Assembly (NCBI RefSeq): GCF_005047355.1
Contig: NZ_SUMC01000001.1
Coordinates: 248,001 to 312,000, forward strand
Direction of reading: 5' to 3'
DNA length: 64,000 bases
From: Actinacidiphila oryziradicis
GTDB lineage: Bacteria > Actinomycetota > Actinomycetes > Streptomycetales > Streptomycetaceae
Shown: piece by piece, positions 34,793 through 43,731 of the stretch
Layout: the number at the start of each line of letters is the position of its first letter
Numbering within the stretch: the stretch's first letter is position 1
Program-made: the position numbers and the translations under genes
Notes under the pieces: generated by a model
What the model saw: only the letters and a program-made list of their open reading frames with translations
What the model was told of the DNA's origin: nothing
Databases searched by the model: none

Positions 34793-35628
34793 TTACTCGT
34801 CCGGTAGCCGTACGGCAGAGTCGCTCCTTCCAGGGCGTACTCGTCGCGGCGACCGCACATGCCGTAGCCGTCGCGGAGGGAGGGGCCCGTCGTGGCGACC
34901 TGCGCCTCGGCGAGGTGCGCGGGGTCGGCTGCGGCCAGCGCCCGCAAGTGGTCGCCCGTGCGCTGGGCAGCGGCGAGGGCACCTGTGCGCCAGCGCTCCT
35001 GCCATGTCGCAGCTTTGTGCGCGACGAGCCGGGCAGCGGCCTGGTGGAAGGCCAGCAGGGGCTTGGGGTCACTTCGCCGCAGAGCCTCGCGCAGCACGAG
35101 ATAGCCCTCGACAGCCAGATCACGGCGCCTCCGCGCGGCCCGCGCCAGCGCCTCGGGCCCGGTAGCGCCCGGGGTGGCGGGCGAGGGCAGAGTGGCGGCG
35201 CGGGCGTAGGCCGCCGGGTCCGCCAGTACGGACGGGGGGAAGGTGAAGACGGCGTCGCCCGCCTCCGGGAGCCCGGCGTTCTCCATCAGAACAGTGACGC
35301 TCAGGCCGTCGCCCTCCACCATGCGGTGCACGGTCCCCGGGGTGAACCAGACCAGGGCGCCCGGCTCCAACGGGGTCTCCCGGTAGCCGTTCGGGGTGAG
35401 GGTCTGGACTGCGCCGCGTCCCCCGGTGACGACGTAGGCCTCCGTACAGGCCAGGTGCATGTGCGGACTGCCGCCGCAGACGCCGTCCGCGGCCTCCCAG
35501 TCGTACGGCCGCAGGTTCGACAGCCCGATCGCGCCGGGCAGTGGAGGCACCGGCCCCTGGCCGGTCGGCGGCGGGGACGCGTCCGGGGACATATTCAGGG
35601 ACGCGGTCCTGTGCGGTTCGTGAGTCAT
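34777..35628 (-). CDS. cupin-domain protein with MITE-modified C-terminus
   Basis: A 283-residue protein. A cupin barrel spans about residues 30-125 (GGSPHMHLACTEAYVVTGGR, PGALVWFTPGTVHRMVEGDG), supplying metal-binding His and Glu in the two cupin motifs. A helical region follows (YLVLREALRRSDPKPLLAFH, AATWQERWRTGALAAA) and a C-terminal GYGMCGRRDEYALEGATLPY tail. ATG 35628 follows GAGGAGG. The final codons KRPRE and stop come from the MITE end, so the native C-terminus is slightly changed. Function unknown; it lies between two halves of the LacI-linked sugar locus and may process or sense the same sugar. Confidence 0.75.
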   Translation of the reverse strand: MTHEPHRTASLNMSPDASPPPTGQGPVPPLPGAIGLSNLRPYDWEAADGVCGGSPHMHLACTEAYVVTGGRGAVQTLTPNGYRETPLEPGALVWFTPGTVHRMVEGDGLSVTVLMENAGLPEAGDAVFTFPPSVLADPAAYARAATLPSPATPGATGPEALARAARRRRDLAVEGYLVLREALRRSDPKPLLAFHQAAARLVAHKAATWQERWRTGALAAAQRTGDHLRALAAADPAHLAEAQVATTGPSLRDGYGMCGRRDEYALEGATLPYGYRTSKRPRE

Positions 35629-35704
35629 TCCGGCCTCCTCGGTTTTTCGGACGTCCGGCGGATGTGGTGTCATCGCGCGGGGGCCACCACTGGGCCCTCA
35701 CTTT

Positions 35705-35728
35705 CACCTCACCTCACCTCACCTCACC
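35705..35728. repeat. pentanucleotide tandem repeat (CACCT)
   Basis: CACCT is repeated four times plus CACC, just downstream of the DUF6807 stop (which lies at its edge). Such short tandem runs slip easily; here a change would shift only the non-coding region. Confidence 0.8.
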
Positions 35729-36647
35729 AGGCGTGAGCCTTCAGGTACTGCTCGACGCGGCCCGCGTCCCACTCCCCGTCGGCGACGACCACCCGGTAGC
35801 GGTAGGCGAAGGACTCCCCTCGCGGCAGCTCGAACTCCTCATGGAACGCCCACGAGAACGCGACCGTCGGGGTCGGCTCGGACCGCACGAACCAATGCGA
35901 TTCGTGGATCGCGTCGGCGTTCTCGGGCGCGTGCGCGAAGACCAGCGTCGAACTCGCGTCGACCTCGTCATGGGTCGCACCGAAGGCCAGCCACGGCGCC
36001 TGCTGCCCCATCGTCTGCGACTCGCCCGCCAGGCCGCCGCCCGCGAGCACCGTGCCGCCGTTGAAGTCGCGCGGGCCGCGCCAGTGCAGGCCTGTGTAGC
36101 CGGCCATTTCGCGCCCGGCGGTCGTGGGACTACCGAAGCGCAATGGCATGTCGCGCGCGTTGGTGAGGTGGATCGACCAGTCCAGCGCCCAGGCGCCCTC
36201 GGCCGCTTCGACCGAGTGAACCGCTATCTCCCGGCGCTCGTCGGCCCAGTGGTCGCCGGAGTGAGCGAGCCAGCTGAGGCGTTCGGTGAAGTCGAGGCGG
36301 TCTTCCGCCGGTTGGATCGCCTCGAAGGAATCATGGCGCATGGAGCCGACCCGCTCGGGGACCGCTTGGTAGCCCTTCTCGGGCGAGAGGTAGGAATTGC
36401 CACCCCAGAAGTTCTGGCCCGACACATGGCTGGCGGTCATCTGCAGGCCTTTGTGCCAGCGGTGGTCGTTCGGGCGGTAGCCCGTGACCGTACGGCCCGC
36501 GAGGGTGCGCAGCGGGTGGGCGTAGGGCTTGCGCGACTCGAACGCCTCGGGGTCCGGCCGGTAGACATAGCGCAGCAGCTCGGTGCCGGAGGACTGGACA
36601 GAGATCTCCTGGCCGTGGACGTGCGTGACGGTGATCGGGTCGCTCAT
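35724..36647 (-). CDS. DUF6807 / PmoA-family protein
   Basis: A 307-residue beta-rich protein: YVYRPDPEAFESRKPYAHPL, NDHRWHKGLQMTAS, GGGLAGESQTMGQQ, and C-terminal WAFHEEFELPRGESFAYRYR. The HPLRTLAG and NDHRWHKG segments are characteristic of the PmoA/DUF6807 family, often encoded next to Gfo/Idh/MocA dehydrogenases and glycoside genes. The reaction is unknown. ATG 36647 follows AGGAGG and overlaps the dehydrogenase stop by 4 bp, so the pair forms one operon. No signal peptide. Confidence 0.8.
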   Translation of the reverse strand: MSDPITVTHVHGQEISVQSSGTELLRYVYRPDPEAFESRKPYAHPLRTLAGRTVTGYRPNDHRWHKGLQMTASHVSGQNFWGGNSYLSPEKGYQAVPERVGSMRHDSFEAIQPAEDRLDFTERLSWLAHSGDHWADERREIAVHSVEAAEGAWALDWSIHLTNARDMPLRFGSPTTAGREMAGYTGLHWRGPRDFNGGTVLAGGGLAGESQTMGQQAPWLAFGATHDEVDASSTLVFAHAPENADAIHESHWFVRSEPTPTVAFSWAFHEEFELPRGESFAYRYRVVVADGEWDAGRVEQYLKAHAW

Positions 36648-37768
36648 CGGGCCTCCTTGGCTCGGGGCGCCCACTGCGGGTGGCCGCCGTTCAGGTCGGT
36701 GTAATACGGGTCGCCGGGGCCGATCTCGCCCGCCAGCACCGGGCGGCCGGTGAAGGCGGACTTGTAGAGCGCGGCGATGAACTCAAGGCTCGTACGGCCG
36801 TCCGGTCCCGAGCTACGGGGCCTCCGCCCGGCCTGCATGGCATCGAGAAGTTCACCTATCTGGGCGACGTGGGAGCTCGGCACGTCGTGGTCCGGGGTGC
36901 TCCAGCGCGCGACGCGGTCAGTGTCGGCGCGCACATGCGGGGCCGGGGTGTAGTGCCAGTCTCGGTTGGCGTGACCGTAGAGGTGGGTCAGCTCGACGGT
37001 CGCGTCCGCGCAGTCGATACGGATCCTGCTCACCTCATCGGGTGAATGGACACTGTTGACCACCGTGCCCAGCGCGCCGTTCGGGAAGCGGACCGTGGCG
37101 ACGGAGACGTCCTCGGTCTCGACGTCGTGCACGAGGCGGGCGGCCATCGCACGGATCTCGGACCAGCCACCCAGCAGGTCCAGCATCAGGTCGATCTGAT
37201 GAATGCCATGGCCCATGGCGGGACCGCCGCCCTCGCTGGCCCAGGTGCCGCGCCACGGCACGGAGTAGTACGCGGCGTTCCGGTACCAGGTCGTCTGGCA
37301 GTGCACCACACGCGGTTCGCCGAGCTCACCCGAGGCGAGGAGTTCGCGGGCGTGCACCGCACCCGACCCGAAGCGGTGCTGGAAGACGATCGCGGCGTAC
37401 GGTCCCGATTCCGCGCCCTCGGCCGCCACGATTTCGTCGTACTCGGCAAGGGACAGACACGGCGGCTTCTCGCACAGGACCCAGGCCCCGGCACGCAGCG
37501 CGGCCACCGTCTGGACTCGGTGGAAGGCGGGCGGGGTACCGATGAGAACCAGGTCGGGACGCTCGGTCGCGAGCATGGCGTCGAAGTCGGAGTAGCCGCT
37601 CACATCTTCGCCGGCCGCTTCACGGAACACCTTGACGCGGTCCGGGTCGATATCGACCGCCGCGACGAGTTCGACGCGGTCGGCGTGGGCTCGCAGCGCG
37701 GGCAGATGCGAGTCGGTGACGATGGCGCCGGTGCCGACGACAGCAGCACGGATGCGGGGGGCGGACAC
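36644..37768 (-). CDS. second Gfo/Idh/MocA-family dehydrogenase
   Basis: A 374-residue oxidoreductase. Rossmann motif RAAVVGTGAIVTDSHLPALR, DLVLIGTPPAFHRVQTVAAL, catalytic lysine in VLCEKPPCLSLAEYDEIV, and substrate domain HGIHQIDLMLDLLGGWSEI. GTG 37768 follows GAGGAG; upstream frame to 37879 is excluded. It is divergent from the LacI gene and 17 bp from an operator at 37785-37796. With DUF6807 it probably oxidises and then handles a sugar ring position. Confidence 0.9.
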   Translation of the reverse strand: MSAPRIRAAVVGTGAIVTDSHLPALRAHADRVELVAAVDIDPDRVKVFREAAGEDVSGYSDFDAMLATERPDLVLIGTPPAFHRVQTVAALRAGAWVLCEKPPCLSLAEYDEIVAAEGAESGPYAAIVFQHRFGSGAVHARELLASGELGEPRVVHCQTTWYRNAAYYSVPWRGTWASEGGGPAMGHGIHQIDLMLDLLGGWSEIRAMAARLVHDVETEDVSVATVRFPNGALGTVVNSVHSPDEVSRIRIDCADATVELTHLYGHANRDWHYTPAPHVRADTDRVARWSTPDHDVPSSHVAQIGELLDAMQAGRRPRSSGPDGRTSLEFIAALYKSAFTGRPVLAGEIGPGDPYYTDLNGGHPQWAPRAKEAR

Positions 37769-37784
37769 GGGCGACTCCTCGGCA

Positions 37785-37796
37785 GAAAGCGCTTGC
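37785..37796 (+). promoter_or_regulatory. LacI-type operator between the dehydrogenase and the repressor gene
   Basis: GAAAGCGCTTGC, the same core as both sites at 34.3 kb, in the divergent spacer. A repressor here would control both the DUF6807 operon and its own gene. Confidence 0.75.
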
Positions 37797-37945
37797 ACGT
37801 ATGCTGACACTAAGCTGGTGGAGGTTCTGCGACAAGGCCCCTTCCACAGCTCCGTCGCAGGTCCGCTCCCCGGCGCCACCCGGAGGTGAGAACATGTGCC
37901 GCTACGGGCGGTGGGCCCGGCGGCAACCCGGAGGATGAGATAGCG

Positions 37946-39031
37946 ATGGCAGTGACCCTGGCCGACGTCGCGGCGCGTGCCGGAGTGTCCGCCGCGACCG
38001 TCTCACGCGTCCTGAATGGTAACTATCCTGTCGCCGGCAGCACACGAGAGCGGGTGCTGCGGGCCGTCGATGATCTGGACTACGTGGTCAACGGGCATGC
38101 CCGCGCGCTGGCTGCCGCAACGTCCGATCTGGTCGGCGTCCTCGTGAACGATGTCGCCGACCCCTTCTTCGGGCTCATTTCCAGCGCTGTCCAGAGCGAG
38201 ATCAGCGGGGCCGGCGAAGCCCCCGGAGCCGGGGGCGGAAAGCTCGCCGTGGTCTGCAACACCGGGGGCTCCCCGGAGGCCGAGCTCAACTACCTGACGC
38301 TGCTGGAGCGGCAGCGTGCCGCCGGCGTCGTCCTGACCGGCGGCGCCGTCGAGGGCACTGGGCACACGCATGCGGTAGCCGGACGGCTGGCGCGGCTGGC
38401 CGCCTCCGGAACGCGGATCGTGCTGTGCGGGCGGCCGCCGCTGAAGGCGCTGCCCGGCGTCGACGACTCACTCATCATGACCGTCGCGTTCGACAACCGG
38501 GGCGGAGCGCAGCGGCTCACCGAGCACCTGCTCTCCCTCGGCCACCGCCGCATAGGCTACGTCGCCGGGCCCGCAGAGCGGACCACCACCCGGCACCGGC
38601 TCGAGGGACACCGGGCGGCCCTCGCCGCCGCCGGGCTGGACTCCGGCGCGGAACACCTCACCGTCTACGGGTACTACGACCGGTCGTCCGGGTACGACGC
38701 CGCGCTGGAGCTGCTACGCCGCGACCCCCGCCTCACCGCGGTCGTCGCCGCGAACGACACCGTCGCCCTGGGCGTCTGTGCGGCTCTGCGCGACCAAGGG
38801 CTGAGCGTCCCCGGCGATGTATCGGTCGCCGGGTTCGACGACCTTCCGTTCAGCGTCGACGCCGTGCCCGCACTGACGACGGTGCGGATCCCCTTGCAGG
38901 AGGCGGGGGCCCGTGCCGGGCGCCTGGTGATGGGGCGGCAGGCGCCGCCCCCGGGCGGTGTCGCCACCATCCGCACGGAGCTGATGGCCCGGGCCTCCAC
39001 CGCGGCGCCGGCCCCTGGACGCCTGGGCTGA
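37946..39031 (+). CDS. LacI-family transcriptional regulator of the sugar-modification locus
   Basis: A 361-residue repressor. The helix-turn-helix is at residues 3-24 (VTLADVAARAGVSAATVSRV), followed by hinge and effector domain (NDVADPFFGLISSAVQSEIS, HLLSLGHRRIGYVAGPAERT, VAGFDDLPFSVDAVPALTTV). The ATG at 37946 begins the standard LacI N-terminus; the open frame from 37886 adds an unlikely 20 residues. It probably binds GAAAGCGCTTGC sites at 34258, 34327 and 37785. The inducer is unknown, presumably a product of the nearby dehydrogenases. Confidence 0.88.
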   Translation: MAVTLADVAARAGVSAATVSRVLNGNYPVAGSTRERVLRAVDDLDYVVNGHARALAAATSDLVGVLVNDVADPFFGLISSAVQSEISGAGEAPGAGGGKLAVVCNTGGSPEAELNYLTLLERQRAAGVVLTGGAVEGTGHTHAVAGRLARLAASGTRIVLCGRPPLKALPGVDDSLIMTVAFDNRGGAQRLTEHLLSLGHRRIGYVAGPAERTTTRHRLEGHRAALAAAGLDSGAEHLTVYGYYDRSSGYDAALELLRRDPRLTAVVAANDTVALGVCAALRDQGLSVPGDVSVAGFDDLPFSVDAVPALTTVRIPLQEAGARAGRLVMGRQAPPPGGVATIRTELMARASTAAPAPGRLG

Positions 39032-39076
39032 TTTCCCGCCACATGCGGGCCGGTGGCCGGGTTGTGCCCGCGGGGT

Positions 39077-39094
39077 GGGGAAAGCGCCGCAGGC
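39077..39094 (+). repeat. 18-bp repeat GGGGAAAGCGCCGCAGGC, copy 1
   Basis: Identical to 54554-54571. Both copies lie in spacers after a plus-strand gene and before a minus-strand gene, so a role in termination is possible. Confidence 0.7.
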
Positions 39095-39113
39095 GGACCC
39101 GGTTACGCGGCCG

Positions 39114-40058
39114 CTATGGAAGCGGTGACCGCGCACCATGGACGGCCGGGGGCGACGGCACCCGTGTCCGGGGCGGCAGGTGGTTTCCGTCCGGGCGCCG
39201 GCTCGGACGCCGGCCGGTCGAGGTGATGGCGACCCCGCCGACAAGCAGCACCGCCGCCGCCCAGCGCAGCGGACTCACGCTCTCGCCGAGAAGCAGCCCG
39301 GCCGACGACATCCCGAAGACCGGAACGAGCAGCGAGAAGGGGGCGACGGCCGAGGCCTCGTACTGGCGCAGCAGGAAGCCCCAGGCCCCGAAGCCGAAGA
39401 CGGTGGAGATCCACGCCACGTAGACGACCGCGCCGGCGCCGCTCCAGTCGAGAGCGCGCAGCGCGGCCAGGTCGGCGGCGGGGCCCTCGAAGAGGAGGGA
39501 AAGTGCGAGCAGGGGCAGCGGCGGTACGAGGCTGAGCCAGACCATCCAGCTGAGGGCGTCGGGTGGGGCGGCTTTGCGGGTGAGGATGTTGGACAGGCCC
39601 CAGAAGGCCGCGGCCGCGATGACGAGCGCGAAGGCGCCGAGCGGGCCCGAGGAGCCTTCGTCGACGGCGGCGACGACGATCCCGGCGAGGGCGATGGCCA
39701 TGCCGGTGAGGCGGATGCGGCTCGGACGCTCGCCGAGGAGGGTGATCGCGAGGAGTGCGGTGAAGACGGCCTGGATCTGGAGGACAAGGGAGGAGAAGCC
39801 GGCAGGCATGCCCTGGTGAATGCCGATGAAGAGCAGGCCGAACTTGGCGACTCCGAGGACGAGGCCGACCGAGATCACCCATTTGAGGGCCACTTTGGGG
39901 CGGGGGACGAAGAGGACTGCGGGCAGGGCCGCCACGAGGAAGCGGAGCGCGGAGAAGAGCAGGGGCGGAAAGTGGTCGAGGCCGATGTCGATGACAACGA
40001 AATTGACGCCCCAGACTGCGGCGACGAGGACGGCGAGAGCTAGGTGGGCAGGACGCAT
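39114..40058 (-). CDS. EamA-family (DMT) transporter
   Basis: A 314-residue protein with ten hydrophobic segments in two EamA halves (HLALAVLVAAVWGVNFVVID at the start; GPLGALALVIAAAAFWGLS at the second half; final SLLVPVFGMSSAGLLLGESV). These proteins usually export amino acids or metabolites. It is divergent from a LysR gene 85 bp away that probably regulates it. Extra basic C-terminal residues (SRRPDGNHLPPRTRV) are less conserved. Confidence 0.9.
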   Translation of the reverse strand: MRPAHLALAVLVAAVWGVNFVVIDIGLDHFPPLLFSALRFLVAALPAVLFVPRPKVALKWVISVGLVLGVAKFGLLFIGIHQGMPAGFSSLVLQIQAVFTALLAITLLGERPSRIRLTGMAIALAGIVVAAVDEGSSGPLGAFALVIAAAAFWGLSNILTRKAAPPDALSWMVWLSLVPPLPLLALSLLFEGPAADLAALRALDWSGAGAVVYVAWISTVFGFGAWGFLLRQYEASAVAPFSLLVPVFGMSSAGLLLGESVSPLRWAAAVLLVGGVAITSTGRRPSRRPDGNHLPPRTRVPSPPAVHGARSPLP

Positions 40059-40143
40059 GAGGTGAGCATCGCGGCTGGCTAGGATTTAGCACCAGCGATG
40101 TTTTTTGCATGGTTGTCTTCACTGTTCCTAAAGGGTGGGATCG

Positions 40144-41049
40144 ATGCTCGATCTGGCGCGGCTGCGGGCGCTGCACGCGGTGCACACGCATGGTTCGGTG
40201 GGGGCGGCGGCCACCGCGCTGGGGTACACACCGTCGGCGGTGTCGCAGCAGATCACGAAGTTGGAGCGGGAGACCCGCACAACACTGCTGGAGCGCCAGG
40301 GGCGCGGTGTGGCGCTGACCGACGCGGCACAACTGCTGGTCGCCACCGCGCAGCAGTTGCTGTCGATCGTGGAAGAGGCCGAGGTCGCCCTGGAGGAACA
40401 GCGCGGGCGTCCGGCCGGGCGGCTGACGGTGGCGGCGTTTCCGACGGCGGCACGGGGGCTGTTGCCCGGGGTGCTGGCACGGTTGACGGCGGAGCACCCG
40501 TCGTTGGATCTGCGGCTGGTCGAGCAGGACCCGCACCGGTCGGTGGAGCTGGTGGCGCGCGGGGTGGTGGATCTGGCGGTCGCACACGACTGGGATATCG
40601 CGCCGCTGCCCGCGCCCGAAGGGCTGGAGCGGGCGGCGATCGGGGAGGACCCCTGCGATGTGCTGGTGCCGGCCGGGCACGCGCTTGCGACACGCCCGGG
40701 GATCGTACGGGACGACCTCCTGGATGCCCGCTGGATCTGCCAGCCGCCGGGCACCGTGTGCCACGACTGGCTGCTGCGGACTTTGCGCTCGTCGGGCGCC
40801 GAGCCTGAGGTGGCGTACCACGTGGCCGAGTACCAGACGCAACTGGCGCTGGTTGCGGCCGGTCTCGGCATCGCTCTTGTGCCCCGGCTGGGCCGCGGGC
40901 CGCTGCCGGATGAGGTGACAGCGGTGCCGCTCGATCCGACGCCCGTGCGGGGGCTGTTCGCGCTGTGGCGTACGGGGGCGTCGCGGCGCCCGGCGATCAC
41001 CGAGACGGTGCGGGTGTTGCGGGAGCACTGGCCGCCACGTTCCTGGTGA
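40144..41049 (+). CDS. LysR-family transcriptional regulator
   Basis: A 301-residue LysR protein with N-terminal helix-turn-helix (LARLRALHAVHTHGSVGAAA, TPSAVSQQITKLERE) and C-terminal substrate-binding domain (VAAFPTAARGLLPGVLARLT, GIALVPRLGRGPLPDEVTAV). ATG 40144 is used; an in-frame upstream ATG at 40135 would add three residues. Divergent from the EamA transporter, so it likely activates that exporter on sensing its substrate. Confidence 0.92.
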   Translation: MLDLARLRALHAVHTHGSVGAAATALGYTPSAVSQQITKLERETRTTLLERQGRGVALTDAAQLLVATAQQLLSIVEEAEVALEEQRGRPAGRLTVAAFPTAARGLLPGVLARLTAEHPSLDLRLVEQDPHRSVELVARGVVDLAVAHDWDIAPLPAPEGLERAAIGEDPCDVLVPAGHALATRPGIVRDDLLDARWICQPPGTVCHDWLLRTLRSSGAEPEVAYHVAEYQTQLALVAAGLGIALVPRLGRGPLPDEVTAVPLDPTPVRGLFALWRTGASRRPAITETVRVLREHWPPRSW

Positions 41050-41128
41050 CGCGCCCGGCGGGTCTCACCATCGCCCGTACGGAGTACGGGGCGCGGCGCA
41101 CGGACCGCCACGCGTCCAGGATAGGCAC

Positions 41129-42106
41129 ATGTCCGGATTCGCGGCGCTCCCAGGGGAACCGCTTTGCCGCCCTGCCCGTCCCATCCGCATGCTGCTGGAG
41201 AATCTCCGCAAGGTGGTGTTGGTCGCGCTGCTGGCTGCGTCGCTGACAAACCTCTCCGCCGCCTGCGGCCAGCAGCAGCCCGCCACCGGTGCGCCTCCTT
41301 CCGACAGCACCGGTGGCGGCCCCTCTCCGTCCGGCTCCCGCTCCGGCTCCCCCGCGGAGCGTGGAATCGAGGCCAGACAGGTGTACTTCGACGCCGGGGT
41401 ACGCGGCGCGCCGCTGGTGCACACCGTGCTGGATGACGAGCGGGAACTGGCGCGGTTTCCCGGCTGGTTCGCCGCCTCGGAGCCCGAGGCGGCAAGGAAG
41501 ATCGCACAGAGGGCCGCGACGACTGATTTCTCGCGCAATGTACTGGTGGGCTGGTCCGCGCCAACAGGATGCAGTGCGGCGACGGACGCGGCACTGTTCG
41601 CCACCGGCAGCCGGCTGGTGCTCGGCCTCGACCAGCCGGAGCCGCCGCAGGAGTGCCTGGTGTCCAATCAGGTCCTGGTTGTGTTCGAGGTGCCGAAGGA
41701 CCGGATGCCCCAGTCTCCGCGGTTCGACGGCAAGGAACCCGATCCGGCGGGGCCGGGCACCACGGTCGCCTTCGTACGTCTGGCGGAGACCGGCGTACAA
41801 CCGCAGCAGGCGCAGGGCGGCGAAGTCACGGATGCCACCCGGCTGGACGCGTTCGTGGCGAAACTACCGGGTAATGGCGGCACGACCGTAACCAAGCAGC
41901 TGTCCGCGCACCCTCAGCGGTCCGATGAGCGGCGCTTCGGGTACGTGTTGTCGGGCTGCAAGCCGACCGGAGCGGCCTTGCTGATCAGTCCCGGCAAGGC
42001 GCCGGAGGCGATCGCGACCGGGGACGAGAACATCCGCTGCGTCCGGCCGCAGCAGTATGCGGCGGTTGTCGGCGTCCCCTCGAATCTGGTGTCCGGCACG
42101 ATGTGA
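41129..42106 (+). CDS. secreted lipoprotein of unknown function
   Basis: A 325-residue protein. Signal sequence MLLENLRKVVLVALLAASLT (from residue 21) ends in lipobox LSAAC, so it is probably lipid-anchored. A Ser/Pro/Gly-rich linker follows (PPSDSTGGGPSPSGSRSGSP), then a soluble domain with four cysteines likely paired (SAPTGCSAAT, QECLVSN, SGCKPTG, IRCVRPQ). ATG 41129 has AGGATAGG upstream; ATG 41189 is an alternative giving a shorter signal peptide. No family recognised; it is not clearly linked to neighbours. Confidence 0.7.
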   Translation: MSGFAALPGEPLCRPARPIRMLLENLRKVVLVALLAASLTNLSAACGQQQPATGAPPSDSTGGGPSPSGSRSGSPAERGIEARQVYFDAGVRGAPLVHTVLDDERELARFPGWFAASEPEAARKIAQRAATTDFSRNVLVGWSAPTGCSAATDAALFATGSRLVLGLDQPEPPQECLVSNQVLVVFEVPKDRMPQSPRFDGKEPDPAGPGTTVAFVRLAETGVQPQQAQGGEVTDATRLDAFVAKLPGNGGTTVTKQLSAHPQRSDERRFGYVLSGCKPTGAALLISPGKAPEAIATGDENIRCVRPQQYAAVVGVPSNLVSGTM

Positions 42107-42219
42107 CGTACAGCGTCAAATCCTCCTACCCTTGCCAAGGGGCGCATGCCTCCCGGCAGAGGGCTGCGCGCGCCGCTTCTGAGCGCGCTCGTGCGGACGC
42201 CGGCTGCGCTGCCTGTCCG

Positions 42220-43638
42220 TCAGAGCCGCTGCCGGTCCAGGACCTGGTTGTCGCCCTCGTCAAGCTTGGCGTTGTACGTGGTGAGCGGCTTCGCCATGCC
42301 GGGGTCCGCCTGGACGGCGGCAGGGGCGACACCGGCCCATTCCAACACCTCGGCGGTGGCCTCGGCCTTGTCGTCATCGGTCAGCTTGGCGATGTTCGCG
42401 CCATGGTTGGCGCCGGGCGCCCAGAAGACATACGAGTCCCGCGACCCCTTGCCGAGCCGGAAGGGCTCCGCGCCCCACGGATCGTTCTGTCCGTAGACGA
42501 AGAGCATCTGGTCGGCATGGTGACGTACCCAGCCGTCGATGTCGCTCATGGCCGACGGCTGGAACTTCATCGGGATGGAACGCGGCACATATGAGCGCGG
42601 TTGGTAGATGCCCGGGTACCGGAGCAGCCCTTTCAGGTATGAGGTGTCGAACGTCGGCGCGCCGAGCTGGGTGCCCGCCTGGTAGTAGTACGGCGTGTAG
42701 TAGTCCAGCCCCTGGTCGGTGTAGAAGTCAAAGCCGGAGATCGTGTCGATGAAGGTGTACAGGTCATCGGTGGAGACGGTCGTGGCGGGCACGTCCGCGC
42801 ACTCGGACTCCTCGTGGTACTGCCAGAACCCCCACACCAGGTCGAGGACGACATTCTCGTACGCCTTGTCTGCGCTGCCGACGGTAGTGAAGGTCAGGCC
42901 ATTGCTGTCGGCGTACTTCTGGTAGCGGGCGACGATCTCGTCGCGGCGGATGAGCGCTTCGCGCTGCGCCGCGTTGAGCCTGGTGCGGCAGTCGGCGGTG
43001 CCGACCTGCTTGAAGAAGCGCGTGTACGCCGAGTCCTCGTTGTTCACGACATCGTTGGGCGCCACATAGGCGACGGTGCCGTCCATGTCGTGCGGATAGA
43101 AACGCCGGTAGTAGGTGGCGGTCATCCCGCCCTTGCTGCCGCCCGTGTCGATCCATTTCTTGCTGTAGATGGTCTTGAGCGCCTGGAAGACGCGGTGTTG
43201 GTCGCCGGCGGCCTGCCAGATGTCGAGCTTGGACCAGTCCGCCGGGTAGGGGCGGGACGGGGTGAAGAACCGGTACTCCATGGAGACCTGATTGCCGTCG
43301 ATGATGCGGGTCGGTTCACTGCGGCTGGCCGTGGTGGACAGTCCGTAACCGGAGGTGAAGAAGACCGTCGGCCGGTCGGTGGCTTTGTGAAGGATCGTCA
43401 GCCGCTGCTGAAAAGTGCCCTCGGAAGGGTGCCTGTGGTCCACCGGCTGGGTGTAGTCGAGGACGAAGTACCGGTAGCCGCTTACCGATTTCTCGTGGAT
43501 CAGGCTCATGCCGGCGACCGCCAGGATCCGGTCCTTGATGTCGGGCTCGTCGGCGGTCGCGGCCGAGGCCGTGATCCCGCTTCCGAGCGCGCCGACGAGC
43601 AGCACGAGTGACAGCAGCCATCTGAACGCCTTGCGCAT
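42220..43638 (-). CDS. secreted serine tripeptidyl aminopeptidase (S37/S28 type)
   Basis: A 472-residue enzyme with a Sec signal peptide (MRKAFRWLLSLVLLVGALGS, cleavage near ASA). The nucleophile motif is DTGGSKGGMTATYY, and the alpha/beta-hydrolase-like body includes TSGYGLSTTASRSEPTRI, FYPHDMDGTVAYVAPNDV and QMLFVYGQNDPWGAEPF, with the final His in PGANHGANIA. It matches Streptomyces PS-10-type prolyl tri/tetrapeptidyl aminopeptidases that trim extracellular peptides. ATG 43638 follows GGAGGG. The two classification names reflect differing databases; the activity class is firm. Confidence 0.85.
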   Translation of the reverse strand: MRKAFRWLLSLVLLVGALGSGITASAATADEPDIKDRILAVAGMSLIHEKSVSGYRYFVLDYTQPVDHRHPSEGTFQQRLTILHKATDRPTVFFTSGYGLSTTASRSEPTRIIDGNQVSMEYRFFTPSRPYPADWSKLDIWQAAGDQHRVFQALKTIYSKKWIDTGGSKGGMTATYYRRFYPHDMDGTVAYVAPNDVVNNEDSAYTRFFKQVGTADCRTRLNAAQREALIRRDEIVARYQKYADSNGLTFTTVGSADKAYENVVLDLVWGFWQYHEESECADVPATTVSTDDLYTFIDTISGFDFYTDQGLDYYTPYYYQAGTQLGAPTFDTSYLKGLLRYPGIYQPRSYVPRSIPMKFQPSAMSDIDGWVRHHADQMLFVYGQNDPWGAEPFRLGKGSRDSYVFWAPGANHGANIAKLTDDDKAEATAEVLEWAGVAPAAVQADPGMAKPLTTYNAKLDEGDNQVLDRQRL

Positions 43639-43731
43639 GCACCCTCCCCCTGGATTCACAGGTTTCCCGCGAATCCAGGGGAGTAACCCCGGCCCCGCCA
43701 GAAGGGTTCAACCCGCCTCCGGCGCGAAGGA

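Noticed and set aside
34378-35736. Plus-strand 452-codon frame across the MITE and cupin
   Set aside because: It starts outside the MITE, runs through non-coding repeats and is antisense to the cupin.
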